From: Phlegmacium glaucopus
Lineage: Eukaryota > Basidiomycota > Agaricomycetes > Agaricales > Cortinariaceae
Assembly (NCBI GenBank): GCA_015039465.1
Contig: MU130696.1
Span: forward strand, 558,001 to 622,000
Length of the DNA: 64,000 bases
Direction of reading: 5' to 3'
Notes under the pieces: generated by a model
The model's database searches: none
Seen by the model: only the letters and a program-made list of their open reading frames with translations
What the model was told of the DNA's origin: nothing
Position numbers and translations under genes: made by a program
In this document: positions 37,044 to 50,486 of the stretch, in pieces
How the letters are laid out: every line of letters begins with the position of its first letter
Position numbering within the stretch: position 1 is the stretch's first letter

Positions 37044-40000
37044 TCAGACCGCGAAGCCTACTATCCTTTTCAAGGGCTGCAGAGTGATAGTAGGTTGTTC
37101 TTTTATAGGGGCAGTCTGTACAGCTGGGGTATCGAGGTCACCATCTTCGTCGGATTCGTCGCTTTCCGATGCTCGTCGCGGTTTGCCTACTCGCCCAAAT
37201 ACGCTCATTCGCAGCGTGTCTGTCCGTGGAGGTTTATAAGAGGGTGATGCCTTCAGCCGGCTTGCGGCATCATTCAATGAGTTGAGCAGCTCTTGATTTA
37301 GTTCCTGATTGAAGAGTTCGAGAATATACCGACGGACTGGAAGTCGATATCGCTGAGTTGAGATCGTGTGAAGAGCTCTGTAGAACATGTCAGGAGATGT
37401 GAATAGGAGCCGTGTATCTGAGCGTGATTTGAGTCTATACAGATTTCAGTCAAAGGAGAATACGATGCGTAAGAAGGCGACACACCTCGCCAGCGACCGC
37501 GAGGCAGCATTGGCAATCACAGTGTTCGCCAAGTTCTGAATGGCGGTCATAGTCTCGATCTCGTGTTCGGTCACAGGAGGTAGCAGCCTATTCTCGGTCA
37601 TCTCAGGTATAACAGTTGTCCAAGGCAATAACTAGAAGGTATCTATGAGGAAGGGACAAGTTGGTCCTCAACATCGAACTTACTGAGATGAATTTGTCAA
37701 TATCCGTGGGGATACATAGTCCCGTAGGTATTGCCAGAGGCGTTGTTGTTGCTTCCCAGTGATAGTCATCGAGGATCTCAGCACCTTGGCATGTCGAGGA
37801 GATTAGACCAATGACGAAGAAACACGTCCTACAATGTGGTCAACTAAGGGGAGACAGGCAGATAACAAAGTTCCGTACCCCCGAACGGATGGAATCGGAG
37901 ACTTCTCCGCTATTTCCAAAATAGCTGGGATAATCTCCTCCTCCTCGCAGAAGTGAAGTCCCCCTTCTGTTGCACCTATGTTTCCCTGAGTTCATGGTGG
38001 TCAGCCCAAAGCCAAGATGGTACACGTTGTCAGATACGTACTACAGCCCAGAGTATACTTTTTAGCTTCAATATGAGGTCAGAGTCTTCACTCTCATGAC
38101 TGTGTTGACGAATGAATTGAGCAAACTCTGCAAAATGGCCCTTTTCATGCAGAACTTGGCATCCAAGTTCGGTTTTTGCCATTTCGCCATAAAAATGAGC
38201 AGGAACGGTGCCCTCAAATTCACTTGAACAAAATCAACAAAGAATCATGAAAAATGAGAGATGATACCCACGCGACACTTTCATCCTCATCAACACTATT
38301 GAAAGAATTAAAGACTTTCCCAAGGAATACTTCAACGCGAACTGCATATTCGAGGTTTTGCTCCTACAGGTGGGCACGTTAGATAGAGTATATTATTTCT
38401 GATGCATCACTTACATTGAACCACATTTCCATCTCACGATCGATGTATCCAGAATCGTATAGGAACCGAAATCCTACAGATGTGGACACAAACCTACACC
38501 AAGTTAGCGATTAAATTCATCGTGCAAAATTGAAGTGATTGCATACTTCATTAACAGAGTCTGTCCCATCTCGCCTAAATGATCCAGCGTAGGTTGCATT
38601 TCCACGACTAGCTGCAGAATGTCCTTGGCGTCGCAGGCTTCCTTCAGGTAATGAACAGCTACTTCGCATACTTCTGGCGCTGGGTCATAGAGTTGCGTCA
38701 AAAGAAGCCGTAAGGTCCAAGCATTGGCAATGGGTGATCCGCGGATAAGCATCCCGAGATGTTGAGTTGCGTATTCTCGAATGTGCTATCCAAATGTCAG
38801 GCAGCGCAATAAATAAATTGTTAATCAAAATTACTTTGTAACTTGAGGTTAAAGCTTTGGAAAAGAGTATTCTCGGGTGGCCATTACTGGTGAAGTCAGG
38901 TCAGCTCGTTTTTTCTAAAATATACCTTTGATGGTACTTTGTATAATCCAAGCTATCAATGATGCCTTTTATCAGATCCTCTCGACTTCGAAGTTCGCTC
39001 AGATGGTAGAAGGCAGTAAAAACGTTGTGCTTTTCCAAGAGACTGAGAAGCATCCATCAACTGTCAGGCCTCCAATAGTATGTACAAACTCACTCAATGC
39101 CGTCCTTGAACTTGCTTAAAGTTCCAAGTATTTCCAAATAGCCATATGTCAGGGTCTCGGCTACTCGCTTTTTAGAAAATATTGGATCGGAGTCTGGCAC
39201 ACCGTTGAACTGATCGTTATGTCAAAAGTCAGTACACAAAGGCTATATTTTGAGATGACGGGAACGCACGGGGTCTAATTGAGCAAAACTCTTCTTGATC
39301 TGTTCCAGAAAACTGTCCTCTACTGAAAGTACCCTGACGCCATCCGGACTTGACATAAGAGTAGTCATAAAGGAGCATCCCAGCCGTACCCAACGGGCGT
39401 TTCCCTGAAAATATGTAAGAAAGGTCACACATCCAAGGGACTAGGGGTAAAACAGACCCTTCTCTTCATGTCAGAAAAGCGATGTTCAAACGGATGGAAG
39501 AATTTCAAGAAGCTCCGAACAAATTTCGATAACTTTATAGCCTCTTCCAGGCGCTTCGGGTTTAGCAATGGTCCTTCAACAAGTTCTTGCAAAGCATCGA
39601 AGTTCCATTTAGTGTGGTCTCTTGGAGAAGCCAACACCTATGATCATTAGTCGTCTTTCCGTAGACAGGCAAACTTGAAATTTACCTGGGTTTCGAGAAG
39701 AGCTGCTTGGAAAGTTTTGTCATCCATTTGCATACTGATCTTGAGCTTAACCTGCTCTACTTGTCTTTGCCCTCGCCTCACTGCATCCTCAGCAGAGTTT
39801 GCCCTAACGAAAAACATGAGCATCATTTACATTAAACAATAATAATGCGATGGCCATACCTTGAACGGAAGCCTTTGGTAGGACCAACAGGTTCAAGTCT
39901 GGCCCTATTGCGATTGAAACTGTCAATTGCTGAGATGGTTGATGTCCCAATAATCCTATTTTCTCCATCTAAATAGTCAGTTGCCATGAGGAAAACTTCG

Positions 40001-42293
40001 GGTATCGCCTGGAATAGAACAATCAACGACCTGCTTTATGATGGATGTGTACGAAGGTCTGTCATACTTGAATTTTGGCAGCCAAAGGCAACGGTAGCAC
40101 CCGATTTGCCAGTGCAAGAACTTCGGCCATGAGTAGTGTGGCTTTCCGTGATAGATTAGTCCCTGTCGTTGATTCTTCGAGCATGGAGGTAAGTGCCTAG
40201 TAGCTGTGAGTCAATGGGGAGTTACTTGATTGTGTAACGAACCTGGCATAAACCAGCATTTGTAAGAATTATCACTAGGAGGGCCAGGTATTGGTCTGTC
40301 AGTTTGAGAGTTTGTTGAGGTACCGATTTGTCTGTACTGTCACGTTCACGTTCCTCTTGCTGTTCAGGGGAGTCTCGAGACCTTCGATACACTTGACAAA
40401 CTGTGAGCGGGCTGTAGGGCGTTTATGAAATATACGTACTGGTAAGCCTCCTTCCATCTATGAAAGTTTGATACCATGCTGGAGTTTTGATATTCAGTAA
40501 ATCGAAGAACATATCCAGGATAATGTCCTGATATTTTTGAGCTGATAAGGTTCGCCCACAATATATCAGACAAACGTACGCGAGTATCAAGTGACGGTAG
40601 TTGAAGAGTGTTGATCAACGATCGGATTGCTCGCATGTCATCCATGCAAAAAAACATTAACCCTGAGGTACCCGTTCAGCTTGCTATTTCTATAAATCGC
40701 GAAAGACCTACCGCTCCAGGTCCGTAGCATTAACTGAACAACTTTTGCACACCCTCTCATTCGGTCTGCATGATCTGGGCCCTTCCCATAAGCGTCCGTG
40801 ATTGCTGAGAATGCCATCTGGACGGAGGGCCAAGTAAATATGGCAGCAAGAGGGTAATAGTAATTACAGCACCTCCAGGTCAGTACCAACTTGAATATAG
40901 GCCCTAGTGCGCGGACTATCAACAAGGTGCAGAAAAACCGAAGCTAAGATTCTGGCAATTTCGACGGGTCCTTCTCCCAGAACGTGTAATAGAAACCGAA
41001 TCGTGCCTGTCCGTGCAGCAAGGTCGATGTCAATCACCACTAATTCTGAAATAAATCATAATTCGAGGAATAAATGTAGGAGAAAATATACCAATTTCAG
41101 CAAGAGTCTGGATGAAAATAGGTCGAAATGGGTCTTCCGCGTGTTCTGCAACGGCGATAACAGCTCGCATGACCGTTTCTGAAAGAGGAATGACGCCTGT
41201 CCCACTCCTCGCGCCGGAGTCCCGCAGGGTTCCCACTTCAACAACGGCCCTAATAAGTTTGATCACTTGTTCTTTCTCGACGGCATGCTTATTGTCACGA
41301 AGTAAAGACCTGGAAAGCAGGTTTAAAGGTGCTGCATATCGAGTGGAACACCACGCACTTTACGATATACCAATCTAACGCATCTCCCAAAGAATTGACC
41401 CTCTCTCTGTCAACTAACGCGTGCCGGATAACTCTATATCCTGCCGCACGAGTTTGCTTTGAACATTTATCCCCTAGGCAAGGTAAAATACTGAAAAGAA
41501 CTTTTGGAAAAAAAATCTTGAGACGTGTTAGAATGATGAGACGTACGCGCGAAGTACGTCATTGAAATTAAGCTCATATCCCACACGCATATTTGTTCGA
41601 AGGATCGTGATGAGCTTCGACATGACGGCAATCCTTTGACTATTGAGGTCGGAAGGTGGGGTTGGCTGTGAGTTGGTTTTGGTTGAGGAAGATGATGATA
41701 TAGGGAATGTTTGTGATAGTGACGACGTTCCTGAACGAGTTAACGATGCCAGATCTTCGATACATTTATTTGCATTTTGCAGTGATGCTTTGGCCCGTGA
41801 AGACTCTTACAAACGTGTTAAACATAGAACAACCTTGCTGAAAGGTATTACTAGGCTTACGCATATCAATTCGCTTCATGATGATGCTGATCTTATTTCT
41901 TGCCATTTCTAATTCCGAATCGAGTTTGAGGCGTTGAGAATCCTAGAAAAATGAAACATAAGATTGATACTAGGAAGGATACGAAGCCATCTGACGGTCA
42001 AAGCGAAGTTTAAGAGATTCTCGGCGCCCTCCTTTATGCGATTCTCTAGCGCCAATTGATTATTGAGGATCTCGAGCTGAATTCGAATAAGAGTTGGGTA
42101 CATGTATTTTGTTGGTATTGAAATTGTTTCTACAACGCACCTGTTCGGCTGAATCCTTTCCTTCCAGCTCAGAGAATGAGAAGTTTCCGCTGTCATGATT
42201 TTCTTCATTGGCCAAAGTTAAGGACGAAGATGCGGTTAGGTTAGACCCCACCGGCATAGGGATAGCGAGGTTGGAAGGCATCCTTGCTATCAA
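37044..42293 (-). CDS. RICTOR: TORC2 subunit Rictor (Avo3/Tsc11/Ste16 family)
   Basis: Rictor is the defining scaffold of TOR complex 2, acting at the plasma membrane upstream of AGC kinases. The N-terminus has a Ser-rich lead (MPSNLAIPMPVGSNLTASSS), then LEILNNQLALENRIKEGAEN, a conserved Rictor N-terminal coiled coil. The bulk is alpha-helical HEAT-like repeat spread over about 20 exons. The strongest diagnostic block is in the C-terminal third: LLLTQLYDPAPEVCEVAVHY, LKEACDAKDILQLVVEMQPT and LDHLGEMGQTLLMKY. The final exons carry YRALHTISTQRYRLPVRRYI and an acidic Ser/Glu tail ending GFAV. The start could be 42293 or the Met four codons later. The gene is divergent from NDUFS4. Exon borders are only partly resolved, so pseudogenisation cannot be excluded from the sequence alone, but frames are open where expected. 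Confidence 0.9.
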
Positions 42294-42611
42294 TTTGAAC
42301 TAAATGATGCTCAAAGTCCTTGCGACCGGATGAATATTGGCAGAGGTTGCAAAATGTGGCAGTTATGATCTCTCAGGTCATGTCATGGTTTGCGAAAAGG
42401 TTAATAACGTGACCGCCCAATCCCTATGTGACGTACATTCTGAGAAGGACATTGTAGAGTACTTATCATGAATGACTTTTCACCCACCGCAAAGCAAGTT
42501 CTCCACCTTTCGGCAGAGCCAGAGCATCAAATAATATTTTACGGGTCTCAATAGTATATGCATCTACCATTTCACCCTGAGTAATTAAACAATGTTCCGC
42601 CTGTCACGCAT
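42294..42611. other. Divergent promoter region Rictor/NDUFS4
   Basis: A CCAAT motif in CGCCCAATCC (about 42414-42423) could serve either gene. No coding content is apparent. Confidence 0.45.
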
Positions 42612-43357
42612 ATGTCACACGTTCCTTCTTTCTCAATGTCCATATTTCGGGTCTGTACGCGATCGTCTTTAGTTTTAAGACGCACAGGCTTTTCAGTCTC
42701 CGGGCAGCTTTCTCGTTATAATTCGACGGAGGCAGTCCCTAGTACTGAGAGCAAAGCCGACGGAGAAATAACTATTCAACCTACACGAGATGTCTTGGTT
42801 GCAGATGTAATTAGTGGTGCTCCAGGTGTGTTCGGCATGACCATATTCCACCCATGCTTATGATTCTCCAGGCGAGCTTCGTCACCGTGGTGTACGTATC
42901 TACCAGCCCACTCGTAACACAATGCAAAGTGGTTCTGGCAAAACCGAACGCTGGCGGATAGATTTTGATATCCTTCTGGGTGGTGGGCGTTGGGAAAATC
43001 CACTCATGGGATACGCCAGCTCGTGAGTAATGAACCTGCGTAGTCAGAATGTTGTCTTCAACGTGTTGTACAGAGCCGACTACATGCAAGGAACGCGCAT
43101 GTCGTTCAGGAGCAAGGAGGATGCCATTCATTTTGCTGAGAAACAAGGTACTTCATCTTAGGACAATGAATAAAGATGGATTTGCTGATTGTTTACTTAG
43201 GATGGGACTATTTTGTGTATGTTATGATGTCTGTTATTGAATATGTGTTGACTAGTAATCCAGGCAACCTCCAGCGACCAAGCGAATTCCTCCGAAGAAT
43301 TATGCAGAGAACTACGTGTACAAGCCGCACAATCTTAGAATTATGAGAACGAAATAG
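42612..43357 (+). CDS. NDUFS4: NADH:ubiquinone oxidoreductase 18-21 kDa subunit
   Basis: An accessory subunit of mitochondrial complex I. An Arg/Ser-rich presequence is visible (MSIFRVCTRSSLVLRRTGF); the first in-frame ATG is eight codons upstream, so the start could be 42636. The mature part shows the family motifs VADVISGAPGELRHRGVRIY, RNTMQSGSGKTERWRIDFD, RWENPLMGYASSADYMQGTR and FRSKEDAIHFAEKQGWDY, with the tail NYVYKPHNLRIMRTK. Three introns are present; the first, 42826-42871, restores GAPG|ELRHRG. The gene is complete and the family assignment secure. It is followed closely by the CSC1 channel gene on the same strand. Confidence 0.95.
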
Positions 43358-43604
43358 ATTTTGTAGCTTATGACGTCTATTCCAATCGTAACCAGCCAGC
43401 AGCACGTGTGGTGGTGTGATGTAAATTGTAAACAAAGAACGCTCCACTTTAAATAATACCCCTCATGTTCGGGACTCCCTGACCTCATTTTCATCCTAAC
43501 CTCTCACTTTAAACACGAATGGGAGATATTCATACACGTCCTTTTTCAAAAAACTACAGGTCGGCGACCGTTCAAAGCTTTACGGTGTTCGAGTGGATGC
43601 TGAC

Positions 43605-46600
43605 ATGTTTGTTTCTTTGGCACGCAGTGGACTTGTAAACCAGTCGGTCATTGCCATCGGCATTACTGTCCTATGTGTCACTGGTCAGGAGTTCATGAAG
43701 AGGAGGCGGCGAGGAAAAGGGTTTTATAAAGGCCTTGGTAGTAGGGAATCATGGGAGTTTGGCTAGTGAGGCCTTTTCTCTCTCTCGATTGTAAGAGTCT
43801 AAAAAAATTCCAGCCTTTATAACGGGCGTTCATGGGCAAGGTAGTTTCTTAGTTAACGTTTTGAACAATTTCAGAACGTAATCCGATGTTAGATTTCCTT
43901 CACCTCCCTCACCCTCAGGGTGGCCCCTGTCCTGGGTCAAGCAAACCATTCAGTTCCCAGAGGATAAACTTAACGAGCTACGCGGTTTAGACGCTACCAT
44001 ATATATACGCTTCTTACGAGGGTCTTGTAAGTATATTTCTCCGTCATCCCAAATTTATCAACCTCATGCCGCAATCTCAGTTTGGTTCGCGCTTGTTCAT
44101 ACTCTAACGACCTTTCCCATTTTATTTCCGATACATGTCGAATTTTCAGACGATTCAATTTCTCCTAAATCCATGACACGAGCTTCAATTTCTTCGCTTG
44201 TAGGTACGAGAAAAGGATTGTCTCTGCTTTGGATCCATGCCTGCCTTCTTTTCTGGATTACACTATCGTGGATATTCAACCTCGTTTGGATCTGCAATGG
44301 AGCCTTTAAATTGCGTGCTGCTAATCTGTCTAGACAGGCAGAGTCGGAAAACAAGGACGAGGATCCTACCTACTATCAACATCCTCATCCTCAGTATGCT
44401 TTCACAGACGTGCCTCAACGGGACAGAGACCGTCCAACCAAGGGACTCCGTCTACGGACAGTTATGGTCTCCAACATTCCTACTTCTTTGAGATCCGAAG
44501 AGGCTCTCCAGGACTACTTCGAGCACTATATGTCACGAAAAGTCGAAAAGCCTTCCATGGGCCTCACGTCATCTACACCACCAGGTTTCCTCAATACATC
44601 CTTTGCTTTCATTTTCAATCGAGCTAAACGACTACCTGCTCATCTTCCCGCGAATCCTTTGATCTCCAGACAGGAACGTGATGGTGATTCGGAAGACGGA
44701 AAGGCAGAAAAAGTGAATCGTCGCAAGTCCGCCTTTAAAAAAGACCCGGTGGCCCCTAAGATCGAATGCGTCGTCGTTGCTCGCAAAATGACTGAACTCG
44801 CTTCATTACTCGAACGACGTGAAGACATCCTCATTCAACTTGAAACGGCGCACATAAAGTTGGCCAACAAAGCATTGCTTGCTGTCAAAGCTGCAATTGA
44901 GCGGAAGGAAGCCAATAAACCGATCCCTCAAACGGTATCCAAGTCGCGAGAAATTGCGAGAAAACGGAGGTCTCTTGGTGTAGATGTCGAGCATATAGAC
45001 CCCCAGGAATTGGATGAAGAAGCACGAATGAATCTACTCATTGATGTACTTGGTCCCTTTGTTGAGGAATTTGGTACACAGAGGTCCTTGTCCCTTCGTT
45101 CGAGAAAAGTTGTATCAAGAGCGTCTAGACAAGCATTTCGTAGGCTTCGAAAGCATGGTTCTATCGATTCCGTTGCCTCAGACTCCCCTGTTCACCCCGC
45201 GCTTCCGTTCTCATCTCCAGTCGATTACCACGAAACAACTGTTTGGGAAGCTTTGTTAAGTCTTCCACGTAACAGTCTCGACGCTTACCAGCCACTCGTC
45301 AACCTGAGCCAACTCTTTCGTGGAAAAATTGTTCCCTCCATCGATTACTACACCGCAAAGCTCAACCTTCTGACGAAACTTATCACAGAGAACAGAGCCA
45401 AGGCTGTAAATGATTATGACGCCGTTTCGACTGCTTTTGTCACTTTTGCAGATCCTGCCGACGCAAGGAGGGCTTGCAAGTATCTGGCCGTCCATCCGAA
45501 CGACCCCATGGCTTGTTTAGTTACGATGGCTCCCATGTATCAAGATATCGATTGGATTCGCGTGATGAAATCTACTTACAAGGGAGAAGTAAGCCTTCCT
45601 TTCAAAACTTTCGGCCTATTTCTTACTCCATTCCCTAGTTCGTGAAAGACTGGGTTGTCAATCTTGGTGTTTGGTCAGCAAATAACTTTCTCCTCCACGA
45701 ATCTCCCAGACTGAAATTCTACGACCAGGGGATTTACCTTGTTTTGGCTCTTCCCTGTGTCTTTACTTGTCGGTTTGGTTTCAATCCAGAATATCAGTTT
45801 GTTCTGGCCAAGCTTGGTAGACTTTTTCTTTACACATGTTTTTCCATTGTCGACTGATTCATGTTCCTGATTAGAAACGTTATCTGGACCATCACGTATG
45901 GCAGAGTGAAGTCCTTCAGTCCTTCATACCCACCCTGCTCGTTGCCTTGCTCGCTCTACTTATACCCCTCATCCTTCTGCTTATCGCGAAGAAAGCTCAT
46001 ACGATAACGACCCTTTCAGCACTCCATGACCGTATAATGACACGATACTACAAGTTTTTAATCGTCAACGTTCTTGTCTTTTTCTGCGTCGGGACAGCAG
46101 CCATGCAGTCTTTCTTGCAGTCTTTTCGCTCTTCTACTAGGCCGGATCTGATCAAAGTCGTGGCAGATAGTTTTCCAACTGCGGGACCTTTCTACGTTGG
46201 TTGGTGTAAGTACTTTTTGGCTCTTTTATACATAAGCCTTCTGACGACTTTCGGACAGTAATCTTCACAACAGCTATGCATGGAGGGTTCGAGTTGGCCT
46301 TACGTACGTTCCGATAATTTAAAACCGACTAAAGAACTGACCCCTTTTCACAGTCGGTGTACGTTCTGCTTTGACACAATGCTGTCAATTCATTGTTCAC
46401 TGAATAATTCATATAGCTTCCCCTCATTTTATACCCCACGACTTCACGCCAGGTCACGCCGTATGTTCCCCTCATATCTCTTTTTGGAAATCCAAATTCA
46501 ACTAGATCTAGACGTAAGCGTGCTGTCGGCATTCGTCCACGAACCTTCAACTTTTATTGTAAGAATTAAAATTGTTTTTGCCACCATAATACCAACTCAC

Positions 46601-48544
46601 TCATGTTTAGACTGGTTTCCTAATCACACTCTTGTCGTACATATTTTGCTTCTATTCTCACTTTTCAACCCATTCGTCTTGCCATTTGGAACATTATATT
46701 TTTTCATTCAATCAGGTTCGTCTTTGTCATATTTTCATGTTAACCTAACTTATCCTTTAAAACAGGTGTTGTTAAGAATCAAGTGAGTTTTCTCAACTCG
46801 GCTTAATGATTGGAAATGTTTTAACTACTTGACATAGCTTATTCACGTTTATGCAAAGAATTACGAAGGAGATGGTCGTCTGCTTCTCATACGTATTATC
46901 AGATATACCCTTGACGGTAAGTGATTGCCCTTGATGTATTTCTTGAAAAATTTTCTAACATTTACTAGGTTTAATTCTTGCTCAAGTTAGCAATTGTTTG
47001 ACTACAGTAATGCCTAAGCCTAACATACCCATTTAAAGGCTGTCTTTCTAGGTTACATGGTCGTTCTGAAGAAAAATGCCAACGTTGGACTTGCTGCCTT
47101 CTTGATTGTCTTTACGGCCATAGTGAAAATGATGTATGACTGTCCTTTTTGCCTACATTATATCGGCTAACCCTGATATTTACATAGCATGACACGGATG
47201 TGTCGCGCTCAATTTGAACTAGATGACATTGCTGAAGCCGATATCATTTGCTGTGGACGTTTTCGACAACCTTCCAGTGAATCAGAGACAGACCTTGACG
47301 AATCGGTTATGGGCTCAAATGCAAACGGTATATTTGATCGGTCGGATTCCAAGCCGTCTGTGCTTACCTGGAGGAGGCTTCCTGCATGGATCAACTTTTC
47401 GTATACAATGCCCCGGAGAGGCCACCAGCCCCAACACCGGCACCCCAACCCCTTTGGGCCCCAGCAAGACAACGACTTACCTCTCTCTGTAGCACAACCT
47501 TGTGCATCAGAACGCCTGTCGCCACAGGAAGGACCGTCAAGCGTCACCAAATGTGCTCCTGACAAAGGATACCCTTGGAACATCCCGCCACCTGAAGCAA
47601 AGAGAGACCTAGGAGTATTGAATACCAGCCTTGACGGGTTAGACGCTGATACCATTGTCCCCCATCCTCCACCTGCTCCTTGGGATGACCAAGCCGTAAT
47701 CGATTTACCCTATGACAATCCGTTCTACGCGAGGACAATAGACAACGTTCTCTGGCTTCCACGAAATCCTACTTCTGTTCTTGACCTTGATGACACCATT
47801 GACATGAAAACTTCTATTGCGGTGGAGACGTCAGCGGGGCGACTCGGCTCATGGATTGGATTGGGCGAGACAGTGTCGCCAACAACGTTGTCACGGATAG
47901 CTACCAATATACCCTCCCCGACCGAGCAGATAGCAAGGTCTCCCATCACGCCGCCCAGTCTAGGATTACCCGAGGTTGATGGCACTGAAGACATTGATTT
48001 GCCCCCAGCCATCGCTCAACGTGTTCAAGCCAAAGAAGGTGGTGTAGAGCAAACCCTCCGTACGCGAAGGTCTTCTATGTATCCGCGGAGGCCAAGTACT
48101 GGTGACAAAAGCAGCACCAATCTTCTGTCTCTCCGAAATCAACGACCACAGGCTCCCGAGAGACCTATACTGCCTTCCTACCGGTCTTTCTCGGATGGCA
48201 CCCACCGCCGTGCGAGATCCTCCTCCCTCATGTCATCATTCCCGTTACCACCATCGGACACAGTGGAGCAAGTCTTTTCGGATCAAGAACTTGGTATTCG
48301 ACCTGACACTCATGCGCAGGCCGAGTTCGTGGCGGCTAACACCTCTGCTTCTCGGATATCATTGGGACTACCGAAATTGTCTCGAGCTCCAAACGTATCT
48401 GCTGCACAAGCCATTTTCCACGAAGTGCTGCAGGAAGAACGACAGGCATTGTGGGATAGGCTGGAGGAAGAAACAGCTGAGGCGAATCAGTCTCGGAGCA
48501 CGAAGTCATGGCTCACGTCCTGGATGTTCAAGAAGACTAGCTGA
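43605..48544 (+). CDS. CSC1: CSC1/OSCA-type osmosensitive cation channel
   Basis: The product is a multi-pass membrane protein of the DUF221/RSN1 family, mechanosensitive calcium-permeable channels at the plasma membrane. The start MFVSLARSGLVNQSVIAIGI leads straight into a first transmembrane helix. Splicing with a gtgagg donor restores the family motif WEFGYLYNGRSWARFPSP. Next come the IYIRFLRG segment, two further helices, and a cytosolic region (LRLRTVMVSNIPTSLRSEEA) that forms the PHM7 domain, with PMYQDIDWIRVMKSTYKGEF at its end. The channel core follows, with repeated Leu-rich spans such as LLVALLALLIPLILLLIAKK and RYYKFLIVNVLVFFCVGTAA. A soluble tail of about 450 residues, Pro/Ser-rich and acidic, ends WMFKKTS. 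Length is about 1,300 residues. The long tail resembles many basidiomycete members. Confidence 0.9.
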
Positions 48545-49076
48545 TAAGGGTTAATTTTCCTTTTTCCGCTTATTGTACGACGTATCTTTCGCCATATATC
48601 CCTTGGCCTGCGCACTTAATCTTATTACCCTCAATAATCTTACCGCATCTTATGTATTGTATATCCGCATATCTACCATCAGACATTGTTTACACCTCAA
48701 CCATTGCGAGTTTGTCGCGGAGAAATGATTGAAGGCCAAAGGCTCACTTGTATTCCTTCCTACACTTCTTTGAAAGTCATTTCGTCCACGTCAGTTTGAG
48801 GAACAATATTACCGAAGTAAAGTATTGTGGCGCAAAATGAAAACAAACCGTTACTAAGCCCAGCGACGTGTAGTCCAGCCTTACCAGTGAGAAATTGTCA
48901 GGTACTTGCTTGCCTTGGAAACTGAAAGTTAACTAAATTTTGAACCAGTGCATTCGATAAACCAAGAACGGAACTAGAAACAGCATATATCATAATGTAC
49001 AAAGTCGTATCATTCGAGTCTTCCAATGAACCAGCGTCATTATAAGGCTAAACTAAAAATCTTTTCAAGTTGGCGA
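48545..49076. other. Convergent intergenic spacer CSC1/SOD
   Basis: Presumed 3' UTRs of two convergent genes. Nothing else is visible. Confidence 0.45.
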
Positions 49077-50042
49077 TTACCATGCGATACCTGGAGCAAA
49101 TGAATAGGCTGTTAATCGTAACAAAAATACACCCAAACTGACCTATAACACCACATGCAACTCGACCACCTGCGTTACCAGTCTTGAGGGATTCGTCATT
49201 ACCTCCTTTGCCTAAGTCATCGGTGCCCTGTAAAAATTCATTGATTGTGTATAATGAGCACAAAGGCAGGAACTAGACTGTTGAAAGATATTCCCTCACC
49301 GCATGAACGACAACAGCACGTCTGGCCAAGTCCATTAAGAAAAAAGGGGTAGTCAGACAACGAAATGTACTTACCCCAAGATACTTGTTGGTCCGTTGAG
49401 AGAAATCAGGGGATCTTGGAAAGTGAAACTGGCTACGCCTGCTTCATTGGCATCAATGTTGCCCAAGTCTCCAACGTGCCTCGCCAGATCAGTTGGTGCG
49501 CCGTGAGTTTGTTCAAATGGATTGTAATGTCCACCAGTAGAGAGACAACCGTTTTGTAAATCTCCGGATTCACTAAAGAACCATGTAAATCTCGTGCTTA
49601 CATAGGTAAAGCGCAGATAAGAAAACTCACTGTACATGGAAGCCATGCGAGGAATTGGGAGAAAGGCCGGAGATGTACCCGGTCACAAGTACCTGACCAA
49701 CTTTGTTTCCATCTAATACCTTCTGCTTGAAATCCACGTGTCCAGTGACTTGGGAATCGCCATTAAGTACAGCAACAACCTAGTAAGATCAAAGAAGATG
49801 GGCGTGAATTCATGACAACAGCATAAGTCGACGTGATAGCTTACTTTTGTAACCAAGGAACTTGATAGATCACGATGAGTATTGTATGCACAACGTATGA
49901 ACAAAATGCCCTACTCGTTTGGCAACGTCCTACAGGCTGTCTGTAGGAATATTCTCTGAAAGAGGATCCCGGAGACAAAGATAACAAATGTGGCCAATAG
50001 GAGGGGTTTGATGGACGATTTTGGCTTTCTATGGGGATCCAT
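49077..50042 (-). CDS. Cu/Zn superoxide dismutase with N-terminal membrane anchor
   Basis: Cu/Zn SOD converts superoxide to H2O2 and O2. The N-terminus is not that of cytosolic Sod1: [20 protein letters not shown] continues with a hydrophobic run ([12 protein letters not shown]), a positively charged then hydrophobic pattern typical of a signal anchor or uncleaved signal. The SOD fold follows: [17 protein letters not shown], copper ligands in GFHVH (His supplied across an intron), [28 protein letters not shown] and the metal ligand RAVVVHAGTDD. Disulfide cysteines appear in GCLSTGG and VACGVIG. Six introns splice in phase; the last exon encodes IAW then stop. Because the anchor precedes the fold, the enzyme should face the lumen or outside of the cell. 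Divergent from the NACHT-Sey1 gene. Confidence 0.9.
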
Positions 50043-50486
50043 GGTGGCAGCTCAGTGGCCTGGAGTTTCAGTGAGAACGTCCATTATGGTACAACATTGA
50101 CACGGTCGAGTCCGGACCGGCTCATCTTTTACATAAATAATCAACAACATGGTATGCTGGGTCAGTTGGATATTACTCAACGCGAAATCTCCGTCACTGC
50201 AACATCCAGCGATGCAGTGCCTAACATCGGATGGTGCCCAGTCACCAGACTATGCTCAGTGTGCAATGCACAAATTGCTCATGTGATCACATGCAGCATT
50301 GGTTGACAATGAAAATTACAAAGATCTAGACGCCCAAGATAATCTCGAAGCCTTCCCAATTCCCTACATAACCAACACGCGTAATCCACGCTTCATCAAT
50401 AACCCAGGAGCTCACCTGTCAGTTGTTGGTCAGGCGTCGCTGAGCTCGCAGTGTAACAACTCAACGACATATATTACTACTTGGCC
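50043..50486. other. Divergent intergenic region SOD/NACHT-Sey1
   Basis: Short open frames (50031-50306, 50299-50517) lack clear family resemblance, though a hypothetical upstream exon of the STAND gene cannot be excluded. The region should carry both promoters. Confidence 0.4.
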
